Source: Actinomyces sp. oral taxon 171 str. F0337 (lineage in GTDB: Bacteria > Actinomycetota > Actinomycetes > Actinomycetales > Actinomycetaceae). Taken from it: 64,000 nt of DNA. The DNA lies in NCBI RefSeq assembly GCF_005696555.1, contig NZ_CP040005.1:1364001-1428000 (forward strand), in the 5' to 3' direction. Numbering within the stretch: position 1 is the first letter of the stretch; each line of letters begins with the position of its first letter. The position numbers were made by a program, and so were the translations under genes. The notes under the pieces are model-generated. The model was not told the DNA's origin. It did no database searches and worked only from the letters and a program-made list of their open reading frames with translations. Positions 45,258 through 53,793 of this stretch are shown piece after piece.

Positions 45258-45860
45258 ATGAGCGACTTGAATCTTTACCAAGCGGATCTTTATCGCCAAG
45301 GAGCTGTTGGTTCTCGGTATTACTCCGCTGAGTCTGGCGCGGCCTCCCAAGCCGGATCAGGTGCATCGGCGGCTCAAAACGGTTACTACAGTACTGATTA
45401 TCCCGGCGCCCAGTCGTACCCCTTTCCTGCGGCGCTAGGAAGTCAGGTGGTCCCGTATCCGGGGCCTGGCCAGCAGTCCTACAGCCAGGCCTACGGACAG
45501 CCCTACAGCCAACAGTATCCCTACCCGCCACCTTCTTACGGGCAGTATCCTCCATATGGGCCGGGCATGTACTGGGGGCCGCTCTACGATCCGCGTCGGC
45601 ATGAGGCCAACGCCCTCGGCGGGTGGGCGCTCGGTCTCGGCATCGCGAGCATCTTCATCAACTGCATGTATCTCGGTGCAGTCCTCGGCGTACCGGCGAT
45701 CGTCGTGGGAATCAAGGGGATGCACGCTGCCGATGAGGGGCGTGCCTCCAATAAAGGGGTGTCAATCGCCGGAGTGGTGACGGGTACTATAGGTTCTGTT
45801 ATCAGTGCTGGCTTCCTCCTGCTGTTCATGGTGGTGTTTCTTGATGAAATGTCGGTCTGA
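45258..45860 (+). CDS. DUF4190-family membrane protein with long Tyr/Pro/Gln-rich head
   Basis: A 200-residue protein. Residues 1-110 are rich in Tyr, Pro, Gln, Ser and Gly (QAYGQPYSQQYPYPPPSYG) and likely disordered and cytoplasmic. Two helices follow (ANALGGWALGLGIASIFINC; GVSIAGVVTGTIGSVISAG) with the AADEGRASNKG linker seen in its neighbours. GGGGAGGA precedes ATG 45258. Together with the previous two genes this is a small family expanded in tandem. Confidence 0.8.
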   Translation: MSDLNLYQADLYRQGAVGSRYYSAESGAASQAGSGASAAQNGYYSTDYPGAQSYPFPAALGSQVVPYPGPGQQSYSQAYGQPYSQQYPYPPPSYGQYPPYGPGMYWGPLYDPRRHEANALGGWALGLGIASIFINCMYLGAVLGVPAIVVGIKGMHAADEGRASNKGVSIAGVVTGTIGSVISAGFLLLFMVVFLDEMSV

Positions 45861-46335
45861 AGGCTGCTGCGCGAGCGCGTCGGCGAGGCTCCATCGCTCC
45901 GGTGTGCACTCGGGACCCGGAAGGCGCATCAGGCTGGGCCTCTTGATGGTCGTCCCCGCCTTGCCGGGTAGCCTCATCGTGCTGCGTGCACTGACTCTGC
46001 CTCGCAGTTCGCCGGGGCTTCCCGACCTCTGCCCGCTTCACCGCACCACGGGGCTGTGGTGCCCTTTGTGCGGAGGCACCAGGGCGACTCGCGAGCTCAT
46101 GTACGGCGACCTGTGGGCTGCCATGGGTTACAACCCCTTCGCGCTCCTGCTCGAGGCGCTGGTGGTCCTTCTGGTGCTGCGCTGGCTTCTCGCATATGCC
46201 CGAGGGCTGCGACGGCCGCTCGTCACCGGTAGGGAGGGCGTCCTTCTCGGAGTGGCCCTGGCTGTTTTCGCGGTCGTGCGCAACCTGCCTGGCATGTGGG
46301 TCTACCTGGGCCCGCTGCTCGGCCCTCCTGGCTGA
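45844..46335 (+). CDS. DUF2752-family membrane protein
   Basis: A protein of about 163 residues. It contains the DUF2752 signature CPLHRTTGLWCPLCGGTRATREL followed in pattern by MYGDLWAAMGYNPF, and two further helices. The Cys pairs may bind metal or form a disulfide; function unknown. The start is uncertain: ATG 45844 overlaps the preceding gene by 17 bp and has no strong ribosome-binding site. Confidence 0.7.
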   Translation: MKCRSEGCCASASARLHRSGVHSGPGRRIRLGLLMVVPALPGSLIVLRALTLPRSSPGLPDLCPLHRTTGLWCPLCGGTRATRELMYGDLWAAMGYNPFALLLEALVVLLVLRWLLAYARGLRRPLVTGREGVLLGVALAVFAVVRNLPGMWVYLGPLLGPPG

Positions 46336-46362
46336 GCGGCACCTGAGGTGCATAATGCAGTC

Positions 46363-46725
46363 GTGGCTCTCGATTCTCAGATCTCCGCGCGTCTGAAGCG
46401 CAACGTCGACGGCCTGGTCTGCGCCGTCGTCCAGCAGTACGACTCACGTGAGGTCCTCATGGTGGGATGGATGGATGATGAAGCGCTTCGGCGAACCCTG
46501 GCAGAGGGGCGCGTGACTTTCTGGTCGCGGTCTCGCTGCGAGTACTGGCGCAAGGGAGACACGTCCGGACATGCGCAGTATGTCAAGTCCGTCCATCTGG
46601 ACTGCGACGGAGACGCGCTCTTGATCGAGGTCGATCAGGTCGGAGCCGCCTGCCACACCGGCGAGCGCAGCTGCTTCCTCGCCGGTGGCGACCTGGGCGC
46701 GCACGTGGGAGGACGTCCCGGCTGA
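46363..46725 (+). CDS. hisI: Phosphoribosyl-AMP cyclohydrolase HisI
   Basis: A ~120-residue enzyme opening the adenine ring in histidine biosynthesis. The core is [36 protein letters not shown], and [27 protein letters not shown] with the zinc-binding Cys residues. GTG at 46363 gives the usual N-terminal length; GTG at 46348 is an alternative. There is no HisE fusion. Confidence 0.92.
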   Translation: MALDSQISARLKRNVDGLVCAVVQQYDSREVLMVGWMDDEALRRTLAEGRVTFWSRSRCEYWRKGDTSGHAQYVKSVHLDCDGDALLIEVDQVGAACHTGERSCFLAGGDLGAHVGGRPG

Positions 46726-46839
46726 CCGCTCCTCGGTCAGCACGGTTTGGCGATTTGCAACAGACGGCCTCGGGCCGTCACGATTGATACGGACAGGCGC
46801 CCTTCCGGAGCGCCTCCAGGTGAGATCGGGGAGGTGGCG

Positions 46840-47664
46840 ATGACCTCGTTCGAGGCAATGGTGGCCGAGGCCAAAGCGGCCGCCGACCGTCGCGCGTCGC
46901 TGGTTCCCCTGTCCAGCCTGCGAGAGACCTCCCGCCTGGTCCCCGGTGCCATCAGCGCCCTGTCCAGCTTGCGCACCGACGACCGTGCGGTCACGGTGAT
47001 CGCCGAGGTCAAGCGCTCCACGGCCACGTTCGCGGACCTCAGCGGCGTTGGGGACCCGGGGATGCTGGCCTGCTTCTACGCCGCCGGCGGTGCCGCCTGC
47101 GTTTCAGTGGTCACAGGGCCGAGCGCGACGCGAGGCTCCCTCAAGGATCTGGACGCCGTCAGGGCCTCGGTGGATCTTCCCGTCCTCGCCAACGACCTGG
47201 TGGTCACTCCCTACCAGGTGCACGAGGCCCGGGCTCACGGCGCCGATCTGCTCATGCTCGATGCCCGCCTTGATGCCCTTGTGCTCGAAGGACTCATCGA
47301 AAGGGTCCACTCCCTGGGGATGGGCGCCGTCGTTGAGGTTCGTACCCGCCGTGAGGCGCTGACCGCGGTCGATGCGGGCGCCTGCATCGTCGCCATCGAC
47401 ACCCGGGATCCTGATACCCTGGCCGTTGACTGCAGCATGTTCGATCAGGTCACTGACGTTCTGCCGACGCAGGTCGTGCGGATCGCAACCGGAGGAGTCA
47501 GAGGCCCGCACGACGTCATGGGCCTCGCGCGCTGCGGCGCCGATGTCGTCCTCGTCGGCGAGGCCATCATCCGCTCCACCGACCCCCAGCAGTTCGTTGC
47601 CGAGCTGGTCGCCGCCGGCGCCCATCCGGCACTGATCCCCTCCGCCCATCGAGAGGTCCTCTGA
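46840..47664 (+). CDS. trpC: TrpC-like (indole-3-glycerol phosphate synthase family) protein with altered active site
   Basis: A 274-residue barrel related to indole-3-glycerol phosphate synthase. Kept positions include Glu56/Lys58 in IAEVKRS and Glu166 in VVEVRT. Two catalytic positions differ: the Lys of the usual LRKDF motif is Asn118 (VLANDLVV), and the Asn of the usual INNR motif is Asp187 (AIDTRDP). The SPS phosphate motif after EVKR is also replaced. No other trp genes are near. It may be inactive for tryptophan synthesis or have another role. ATG 46840 has GAGGT upstream. Confidence 0.75.
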   Translation: MTSFEAMVAEAKAAADRRASLVPLSSLRETSRLVPGAISALSSLRTDDRAVTVIAEVKRSTATFADLSGVGDPGMLACFYAAGGAACVSVVTGPSATRGSLKDLDAVRASVDLPVLANDLVVTPYQVHEARAHGADLLMLDARLDALVLEGLIERVHSLGMGAVVEVRTRREALTAVDAGACIVAIDTRDPDTLAVDCSMFDQVTDVLPTQVVRIATGGVRGPHDVMGLARCGADVVLVGEAIIRSTDPQQFVAELVAAGAHPALIPSAHREVL

Positions 47665-48690
47665 GTGCCTGTCGCCACGCTTTCCGCCACGATGTCAACG
47701 ATGCTGCCGATGCCGGTCGCGGCAGCGCTGCCCGCAGGCATACCGAGCCCGTCCTCGGCCGTCTGGTACCTCGGCCCCATCCCGGTTCGGGCCTACGCGT
47801 TGTGCATTCTCGCCGGCGTCTTCGTGGCCGTGTGGTGGTCGGACCGACGCTACCGGGCCAGGGGCGGCCGACCGGATCTGGTCCTCGACGTCGCCATCGT
47901 GGCCGTCCCGGCTGGAATCGTGGGCGCTCGTCTCTACCATGTGGTCTCCTCGCCCGACGACTACTTCGGTCCCAACGGCGACCTGTCCCGTATTCCGCAG
48001 ACATGGCAGGGGGGCCTGGGAATCTGGGGAGGCATCGCCGGTGGAGTCCTGGCCGGGATGCTTCTTCTGCGTCATCGTGGCCTGCGTGTTGCTCCGCTGG
48101 CCGACGCCGTCGCCCCGACGCTGCTGGTCGCTCAGGCGATCGGTCGACTGGGAAACTGGTTCAACCAGGAGCTCTACGGCGCTCCGACGACACTGCCCTG
48201 GGGGCTGCGGATCGATGACGCCCACCTGCCTGCTGGTTCCACCTACCCGCCGGGGACCCTGTTCCACCCGACCTTCCTCTATGAGGCCCTGTGGAATTTG
48301 GCTGGCGCGGTCCTCCTGGTGTGGATCGGAAGGAGGATGGTTGCCCGCAGAGGGGTCACAGGCGGGAGGCTGATGTGGATCTACCTCATGGTCTACACCG
48401 CCGGCCGGGTGTGGATCGAGATGCTGCGCATCGACGAGGCCGAGACAGTCCTCGGTCTGCGACTGAACGTGTGGACCTCCATCGTCATCTTCCTCGTCGG
48501 CGCCATCGGACTGGCCCTCGCCTCCCGACGCCCCCTGAGCGACGCCATCGACAGGCCGGGGTGCGGGGCCGGGAAGAACCGCTCGGGGGTCGAGGAGGAC
48601 GGCTCTGCTGAGGACGACTCGCTCGAAGGCTCCTCACCGGCAGAATCAGCCGCCGCGACAGCGGTCTCCCAGGACCAGACGGATGTGTAG
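47665..48690 (+). CDS. lgt: Prolipoprotein diacylglyceryl transferase
   Basis: A 341-residue membrane enzyme that transfers diacylglycerol to the lipobox Cys of prolipoproteins. About seven helices are visible, with the Lgt signature GRLGNWFNQELYGAPTTLPWGLRI in pattern and YHVVSS carrying the essential His region. A ~60-residue acidic Glu/Ser-rich C-terminal tail is common in actinobacterial Lgt. GTG start directly abuts the trpC-like stop, so they are cotranscribed. Confidence 0.93.
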   Translation: MPVATLSATMSTMLPMPVAAALPAGIPSPSSAVWYLGPIPVRAYALCILAGVFVAVWWSDRRYRARGGRPDLVLDVAIVAVPAGIVGARLYHVVSSPDDYFGPNGDLSRIPQTWQGGLGIWGGIAGGVLAGMLLLRHRGLRVAPLADAVAPTLLVAQAIGRLGNWFNQELYGAPTTLPWGLRIDDAHLPAGSTYPPGTLFHPTFLYEALWNLAGAVLLVWIGRRMVARRGVTGGRLMWIYLMVYTAGRVWIEMLRIDEAETVLGLRLNVWTSIVIFLVGAIGLALASRRPLSDAIDRPGCGAGKNRSGVEEDGSAEDDSLEGSSPAESAAATAVSQDQTDV

Positions 48691-48813
48691 GGACTGAATC
48701 GGAAGACCGGCCCGCCACTGAGGTGGGAGGGAACCGGGTGAGGATGGTCGCAACCTGACACGTGACGGGATTCGTCCTCGTGCACAGGGCCCGATGTCCC
48801 GTATTCTGCATCC

Positions 48814-50244
48814 ATGCGTAGAGCCAAGATCGTATGTACCCTCGGACCCGCTACTGACTCTCCCGAGCAGGTGCAAGCGCTCGTGGACGCCGGCATGAAC
48901 GTCGCGCGCATCAACCGCTCCCACGGTCGCGCAGAGGACCAGGAGGAGGTCATCGCCCGCATCCGTGAGGCAGCAGCAGCTTCCGGCCGCGCCATCGCCA
49001 TACTGGTCGACCTCCAGGGCCCCAAGATCCGCCTCGGGCGTTTCGTCGATGACCAGAAGGTCATGCTCAACAAGGGTGACGAGTTCACGATCACCATCGA
49101 CGATGTCCTCGGCACCGTCAAGCGAGCCTCCACCACCTTCAAGGGACTTCCCGGTGACTGCCGTCCCGGCGACCGGCTCCTCATTGACGACGGCAATGTT
49201 GCTGTTCGTGTCGTGGCCGTCACCGACACCGATGTCGTCACCAAGGTTGAGGTGCCCGGTTACGTCTCCAACAACAAGGGTATCAACCTGCCCGGCGTCG
49301 CCGTCTCCGTCCCGGCCCTCAGCGAGAAGGACCGCGAGGACCTGCGCTGGGCCCTCAAGATCGGTGCCGACCTCATCGCCCTGTCCTTCGTGCGTGACGC
49401 CGATGACATCAAGGACGTCCACGAGATCATGGACGAGGTCGGTGTGCGTATTCCGGTCATCGCCAAGATTGAAAAGCCCCAGGCGGTCGAGAACCTCTTC
49501 GACATCGTCTCCACCTTCGACGGCATCATGGTGGCCCGCGGTGACCTCGGTGTGGAGATGCCCCTGGAGGCCGTCCCGCTGGTGCAGAAGCGAGCCATCG
49601 AGCTGGCCCGCCGCCAGGCCAAGCCGGTCATCGTGGCCACACAGGTCCTGGAGTCCATGATCCAGAACCCGCGGCCCACGCGGGCTGAGGCCTCCGACTG
49701 CGCCAACGCGATTCTCGACGGCGCTGACGCCGTCATGCTCTCCGGTGAGACCTCCGTGGGTGCCTACCCCATCGAGGCCGTGCGCACCATGGCCAGCATT
49801 ATCGAGAATGTCGAGGAACACGGAGGAGAGCGTATCCCCGGCCTGGGCTCCTACCCGCAGACCCGCGGCGGGGCCCTGACCCGCGCCGCCGCCGAGATGG
49901 GTGAGCACCTCGATGTCACCTACCTGGTGACCTTCACCCAGTCCGGTGACACCGCCCGACGCCTGTCGCGCCTGCGCTCTCCGCTTCCACTGCTGGCCTT
50001 CACGCCGCTGCATGAGACACGCAACCAGCTCGCCGTCTCCTGGGGCGTGCAGTGCTACGAGGTGCCCGAGGTAGAGCACACCGACGACATGGTGGCCCAG
50101 GTCGACGAGATCCTTCAGGACAAGCACCTGGCCCAGCCCGGGGATACCGTCGTCATTGTGGCCGGCATGCCTCCGGGTACGCCTGGCTCCACCAACTCGA
50201 TCCGCGTCCACACCGTCGGTGAGACGGTCGACTACAAGGTCTGA
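48814..50244 (+). CDS. pyk: Pyruvate kinase
   Basis: A 476-residue glycolytic enzyme making pyruvate and ATP from PEP. Sequence features include RRAKIVCTLGPATDSPEQV, the IAKIEKPQAVENLFDI strand with the active-site Lys, MVARGDLGVEMPLEAVP, and MLSGETSVGAYPIEAV. The C-terminal domain is complete. A perfect terminator follows. Confidence 0.96.
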   Translation: MRRAKIVCTLGPATDSPEQVQALVDAGMNVARINRSHGRAEDQEEVIARIREAAAASGRAIAILVDLQGPKIRLGRFVDDQKVMLNKGDEFTITIDDVLGTVKRASTTFKGLPGDCRPGDRLLIDDGNVAVRVVAVTDTDVVTKVEVPGYVSNNKGINLPGVAVSVPALSEKDREDLRWALKIGADLIALSFVRDADDIKDVHEIMDEVGVRIPVIAKIEKPQAVENLFDIVSTFDGIMVARGDLGVEMPLEAVPLVQKRAIELARRQAKPVIVATQVLESMIQNPRPTRAEASDCANAILDGADAVMLSGETSVGAYPIEAVRTMASIIENVEEHGGERIPGLGSYPQTRGGALTRAAAEMGEHLDVTYLVTFTQSGDTARRLSRLRSPLPLLAFTPLHETRNQLAVSWGVQCYEVPEVEHTDDMVAQVDEILQDKHLAQPGDTVVIVAGMPPGTPGSTNSIRVHTVGETVDYKV

Positions 50245-50262
50245 ACGCCGGATCCGAACCGT

Positions 50263-50298
50263 CGAGGGGTCTCCCACCTATCACCGGGAGACCCCTCG
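50263..50298 (+). terminator. Terminator of pyk
   Basis: Perfect 13-bp stem CGAGGGGTCTCCC / GGGAGACCCCTCG around a 10-nt loop, 19 bp after the pyk stop. The following minus-strand cdd gene ends beyond it. Confidence 0.8.
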
Positions 50299-50395
50299 CC
50301 CCGTTTCAGGACGACGCTGTTCCGGCACCTGATTTCCACTGAGGAATCGGTGGGGTAAGGGACCCGCCGAACGGAGCTTTCCGGTCACAGCTTCA

Positions 50396-50791
50396 TCACC
50401 GTAGCCACCACTGGGGAGTCAGATCGGCGAGAGTCATCGTCTTCCCCGCAGCGAAGTCGATCATCACCTCGATATCACCGAACCGGTTCGGCATCAGCTG
50501 CGTCATCATTTCTCGACACGCTCCACAAGGCGGACCGGTACAGCCGTCGCGCATAATAGTCAGAACACGCCGAATCGTGTCCTCACCGTTGGTGATCATG
50601 TTGAGTATCGCGTTACGCTCGGCACAGATTCCCAGTGTGCAGGCCGTGTCCACGCAGACGCCCGTATAGATTCTTCCGGAGGACGCCTCCACTGCAGCCG
50701 CGACACCGCCCGCCTCAATATATGAGGACACGTGACGAGGATGCTGAACAGCCTTGGCCGCTTCGTGCAGTGAGACCCACGTCGTGCTCAA
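50396..50791 (-). CDS. cdd: Cytidine deaminase
   Basis: A 131-residue enzyme of standard size. Zinc-binding and catalytic residues are in CAERNAI and PCGACRE. TTG at 50791 is chosen as start because it gives the normal N terminus (STTWVSLHEAAKAV) and has GGAGA seven bases upstream; the longer frame covers the divergent HTH gene. Its substrate could be another pyrimidine or blasticidin-like nucleoside. Confidence 0.85.
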   Translation of the reverse strand: MSTTWVSLHEAAKAVQHPRHVSSYIEAGGVAAAVEASSGRIYTGVCVDTACTLGICAERNAILNMITNGEDTIRRVLTIMRDGCTGPPCGACREMMTQLMPNRFGDIEVMIDFAAGKTMTLADLTPQWWLR

Positions 50792-50846
50792 AGGTGTTCT
50801 CCATCTGACTGACCCGGCCTGCCCTGAGGCAGGGCTGGGTAGGGGC

Positions 50847-51299
50847 TTGCTAGTACACCTGGGCAGCATCAATCCGAACAACTGGCTACCCCTGCTCGCC
50901 TTCCGTAAGCGCCTCATCGCGGGTGAGCTGGCTTCGGAGTCGAGCACGTCTAGCGTAGCGTCTACGACAGAAGTGAGCGAGACCACGACGGCCCGCGGCA
51001 TCCGCAAGACGGCCTGCCGTCCGATCAGCGCGGCGAAGAAGCAGCAGATACTCGATCTGGAGCCCACCGGCATGTCCGCCCGAGCGATCGCTCGGCAGGT
51101 CGGCACATCCACTTCCACGGTGAAGGCTGTCTGCCGCCAGGCCACGCAACCACCCCGCCGCAAGCGACGCTTCACCGACGACGATCTCCAGCGTGCCCAG
51201 CAACTCCACGCCCAGGGCCGTACCTACATCGAGATCGGCCTGGAACTCGGCTTCGGCCGGGATACAGTGAGCAAGCATCTGGCGGCAGCACAAGCCTGA
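50847..51299 (+). CDS. Helix-turn-helix protein, recombinase-like fragment
   Basis: About 150 residues starting at TTG 50847 (GTAGGGG upstream; start uncertain). Two HTH-like segments are seen: ISAAKKQQILDLEPTGMSARAIARQ and FTDDDLQRAQQLHAQGRTYIEIGLELGFGRDTVSKHL in pattern, like the C-terminal HTH of serine resolvases or transposase regulators. No catalytic recombinase domain is present. Could be a relic of a mobile element marking the edge of the accessory island. Confidence 0.5.
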   Translation: MLVHLGSINPNNWLPLLAFRKRLIAGELASESSTSSVASTTEVSETTTARGIRKTACRPISAAKKQQILDLEPTGMSARAIARQVGTSTSTVKAVCRQATQPPRRKRRFTDDDLQRAQQLHAQGRTYIEIGLELGFGRDTVSKHLAAAQA

Positions 51300-51503
51300 A
51301 TGATGGGTGGGGGAGTGGAGATAGACAGAGTCGTTATGCCGCTACTGGTCTTCTCTCATTGCTGTCGCCGGTTGTGCTAGGCAACCGTTCTTGCGCGCTG
51401 TCAGTGGCGGCGATCTCTAGAAGCAGAATTGGGAATCGGAAGGAATACGTCACAACGTCCATCTGTTCTGATCACCATTCAATGTAAATCGTGAAAATTA
51501 CTA
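51300..51503. other. Non-coding gap at the island edge
   Basis: No gene, RNA or repeat could be supported here. GC falls through this stretch towards the small RNA promoter. Confidence 0.5.
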
Positions 51504-51531
51504 TTGACATTGCCGTCAAAAAGCATATAAT
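51504..51531 (+). promoter_or_regulatory. Near-consensus sigma70-type promoter
   Basis: TTGACA (51504-51509), a 16-bp spacer and TATAAT (51526-51531): both hexamers match the housekeeping consensus exactly. It points at a structured region with a terminator and no ORF. Confidence 0.75.
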
Positions 51532-51537
51532 CATAAC

Positions 51538-51616
51538 CAGACACAGTTGATCGCCGTGTCACCAAGAAATCTCCGGCATGTAGTTTTCAGGCTACCCCGC
51601 GGGAGATTTTTATTTG
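51538..51616 (+). ncRNA. Putative structured small RNA of about 80 nt
   Basis: The consensus promoter reads into a short region with two stems and no ORF. Stem 1 is GACAC/GTGTC (51540-51544 with 51556-51560). Stem 2 is AAATCTCC/GGAGATTT (51567-51574 with 51602-51609), enclosing a nested GTAG/CTAC pair (51580-51583 with 51592-51595). TTTATTT follows directly as an intrinsic terminator. The RNA would end eight bases before the stop of the convergent small basic protein gene. I do not recognise an RNA family. Confidence 0.55.
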
Positions 51617-51623
51617 GTGAGCT

Positions 51624-52040
51624 TTAGCGCGGTTTCCTATCAAAGACCGACATGAAGTCCTTGCGTCCAGTGCGCTTGTCTTCCTTAACCTGCACACAGA
51701 AGTAGATGCCATCTTTGGTGATGCCGTAAAAGCGGTGCAGCGAAATGTTGCGATCATCGGCATTAAAGGTCGTTTCCGGAGTGATCTGCGAGTGACGCAA
51801 GACGTCGAGTGCAGCGCGGTAGAATCGAAGCCGTCTTGTGCGTTCTTTCAGTCGCTTCTGCATCACGTGATCCCAAAATACGTTCAAAAATACTTTGTTG
51901 CCATTGAAATACTTCGATTTGACGTACGGCTGTCGTTTGGTTGAGTGCGCGATGACGTTGTATTCCTGGCGAGCGTGGCTCAGTGCCTCAGCATAAGATG
52001 ATCCAGGTAAGCGTGAATATTTCGATGTATAGACATTCAT
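51624..52040 (-). CDS. Small basic protein, candidate RelE/PBECR-like nuclease
   Basis: A 138-residue basic protein. The C-terminal half reads LHRFYGITKDGIYFCVQVKEDKRTGRKDFMSVF in outline (a charged beta-rich end with conserved-looking His, Lys and Arg), preceded by helices KRLKERTRRLRFYRAALDVL. This layout suggests a RelE/barnase-EndoU-like RNase fold, but I cannot name the family. ATG 52040 has TTGGAGTA upstream; earlier in-frame ATGs lack a site. It is convergent with the putative small RNA. Confidence 0.55.
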   Translation of the reverse strand: MNVYTSKYSRLPGSSYAEALSHARQEYNVIAHSTKRQPYVKSKYFNGNKVFLNVFWDHVMQKRLKERTRRLRFYRAALDVLRHSQITPETTFNADDRNISLHRFYGITKDGIYFCVQVKEDKRTGRKDFMSVFDRKPR

Positions 52041-52122
52041 TACTCCAATCAGTATACAATGATTACATGCCCATGAGAAGGCCATCAACGCCGCAATTTT
52101 TCAAAGAAGACAACTTCGATGG

Positions 52123-53793
52123 TTATGAGTCTGAATCTTGCAACGGCCGCTTCTCCGCAAACACTCTGAGGTCGTCCAGCATTTGCGTTGCTTCGGTCAT
52201 GAGGCGTGCGATGTACTCCTGTGGTGTATCATTCCCGAGTTCTTCCTCGAGATAGGCCTGCCCACTGCTGCCTGACGAATGTGCCGCAATGCGGGAACGC
52301 ATCCCCTGGATTCTTTGCAGAAGACGGACGTCTCGTTCGGTATGCCGGTATGACTGGGCCGTGAGGAACTTCTTGAGCTTGGCGATGCCTTTGTCTCCCT
52401 TGGCGTCTGAGAGGTACGAGGCCACCTGTTTCTCGTTGAGGTAATCCACCAAGACAAGTGCGAGGTTGATCAACTGCGCGCGCAGTTCTGCGTCGGTGTC
52501 ATTGACGGGGATACGCAGGCGCTGAAGCACGCCAGCGTCTTGCCCCTCTGCTTTGCGGTGGAGCCGCCATCCCCAGTGCTCTTCCCATGAGTTCTGTAGT
52601 TGGTTGTACGCCAGTTTGAAGCGGTGTTCTGGGTTCTCACTGTCTGCGAACTGACCGAAAAAAGCCCGGCGCACGCCTACGTCGCTCATGCGTTGTGTTG
52701 GTGACACGTTGTATGAGAGCCAGTGTGTCCGGTGGCCTGCAGGAATATCGCGACCGATATCGCCAAGAAACACGACGACGCAATTTGGGTTGCCATTGTC
52801 GATCTTAACGCCCCACATGGAAGCGCACGATAGTTGCCCATCACTCACGGTGTACAGGTCGGAATCATCATAGTATCGCTGGAGCACCTCCGGTTTGAAG
52901 AACACTGGCGTGAGGTAATGAGGTGCGTCTGGATTTTTGCCGAAGTAGTTGGCAAGACGATCTGGATCGCATGTGTACTTGACTGGCTTGCCGTACTCGT
53001 CTTCGCCAATGATGAACTCTGGGTAGTCCGCAGCATCATCCTCGTCCCAGGGCCAGATTCCACAGGTTTCCTGGGGAGGGGCCGGAAGGATGCGCTTGGC
53101 GAACACCAATGAGCCAACACGTGCATCACTAATCGGTAACCTGCCAACACTTCGCGAGAGATACATGAGCTCATTGCCAATTCGTCCCTCAAACTTGAGA
53201 TCCGAAAAATCCGCGACATCGCCAGCATATTCAACAGACACCCTCGTGTCGATGAATAGCACGGCATCGAGTTGCCGTGCCGCCATATAACGCTTCAATA
53301 GCGGCGTCCGCACCTCGATTCGCTTGTCTTTGTATCTAATGGCAAGATCTTTTAAACCATCATCTTTGATCTCGAAGTAGTCACCAGACTTCGGAGCTTG
53401 CCACAGATTCATCAGGAGCCTGAACTCTTCGGAAATATGCAGCACGTCAGGAACAACGCCATAAAAGTAGTGGCAGATTACGAGCGGTTCAAATCCTGGT
53501 GCCTGACTACTTCGATAGTACTCTGTGTCGTCGTGACTGGTTCTGAATCCAGGGTGGCCGTCTCCCTTTGTCGAGTCCCAACCGGCGTGCGAAAGGATCT
53601 TGTCGCGCATCCTCGGCTGAGCAAACGCCATGTATCGACCCCCGTTGTCATTATTGTCGAAACGCCAGTCGTCATACACAATCGTCCATGGGCCATCGCC
53701 GTTTGTGAAGGCAGATTCGATCATCCGCTCTTGCTTGAGTCGATCCCGTATCTGTTCACGTTCGTCGTCGTCCAGTTCGCTGTGCTTTGTCAT
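52123..53793 (-). CDS. 556-aa protein of unknown function with HEPN-like C terminus
   Basis: I do not recognise residues 1-430, a soluble alpha/beta region with many aromatic residues and an acidic head. Residues ~435-556 look all-helical. They carry MRSRIAAHSSG near 505, matching the RX4-6H pattern of HEPN RNases, after a long helix LINLALVLVDYLNEKQVASYL. The ATG overlaps the stop of the upstream membrane-protein gene by 4 bp, so the two form a unit. GC is about 50%, well below the core genome. Confidence 0.6.
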   Translation of the reverse strand: MTKHSELDDDEREQIRDRLKQERMIESAFTNGDGPWTIVYDDWRFDNNDNGGRYMAFAQPRMRDKILSHAGWDSTKGDGHPGFRTSHDDTEYYRSSQAPGFEPLVICHYFYGVVPDVLHISEEFRLLMNLWQAPKSGDYFEIKDDGLKDLAIRYKDKRIEVRTPLLKRYMAARQLDAVLFIDTRVSVEYAGDVADFSDLKFEGRIGNELMYLSRSVGRLPISDARVGSLVFAKRILPAPPQETCGIWPWDEDDAADYPEFIIGEDEYGKPVKYTCDPDRLANYFGKNPDAPHYLTPVFFKPEVLQRYYDDSDLYTVSDGQLSCASMWGVKIDNGNPNCVVVFLGDIGRDIPAGHRTHWLSYNVSPTQRMSDVGVRRAFFGQFADSENPEHRFKLAYNQLQNSWEEHWGWRLHRKAEGQDAGVLQRLRIPVNDTDAELRAQLINLALVLVDYLNEKQVASYLSDAKGDKGIAKLKKFLTAQSYRHTERDVRLLQRIQGMRSRIAAHSSGSSGQAYLEEELGNDTPQEYIARLMTEATQMLDDLRVFAEKRPLQDSDS

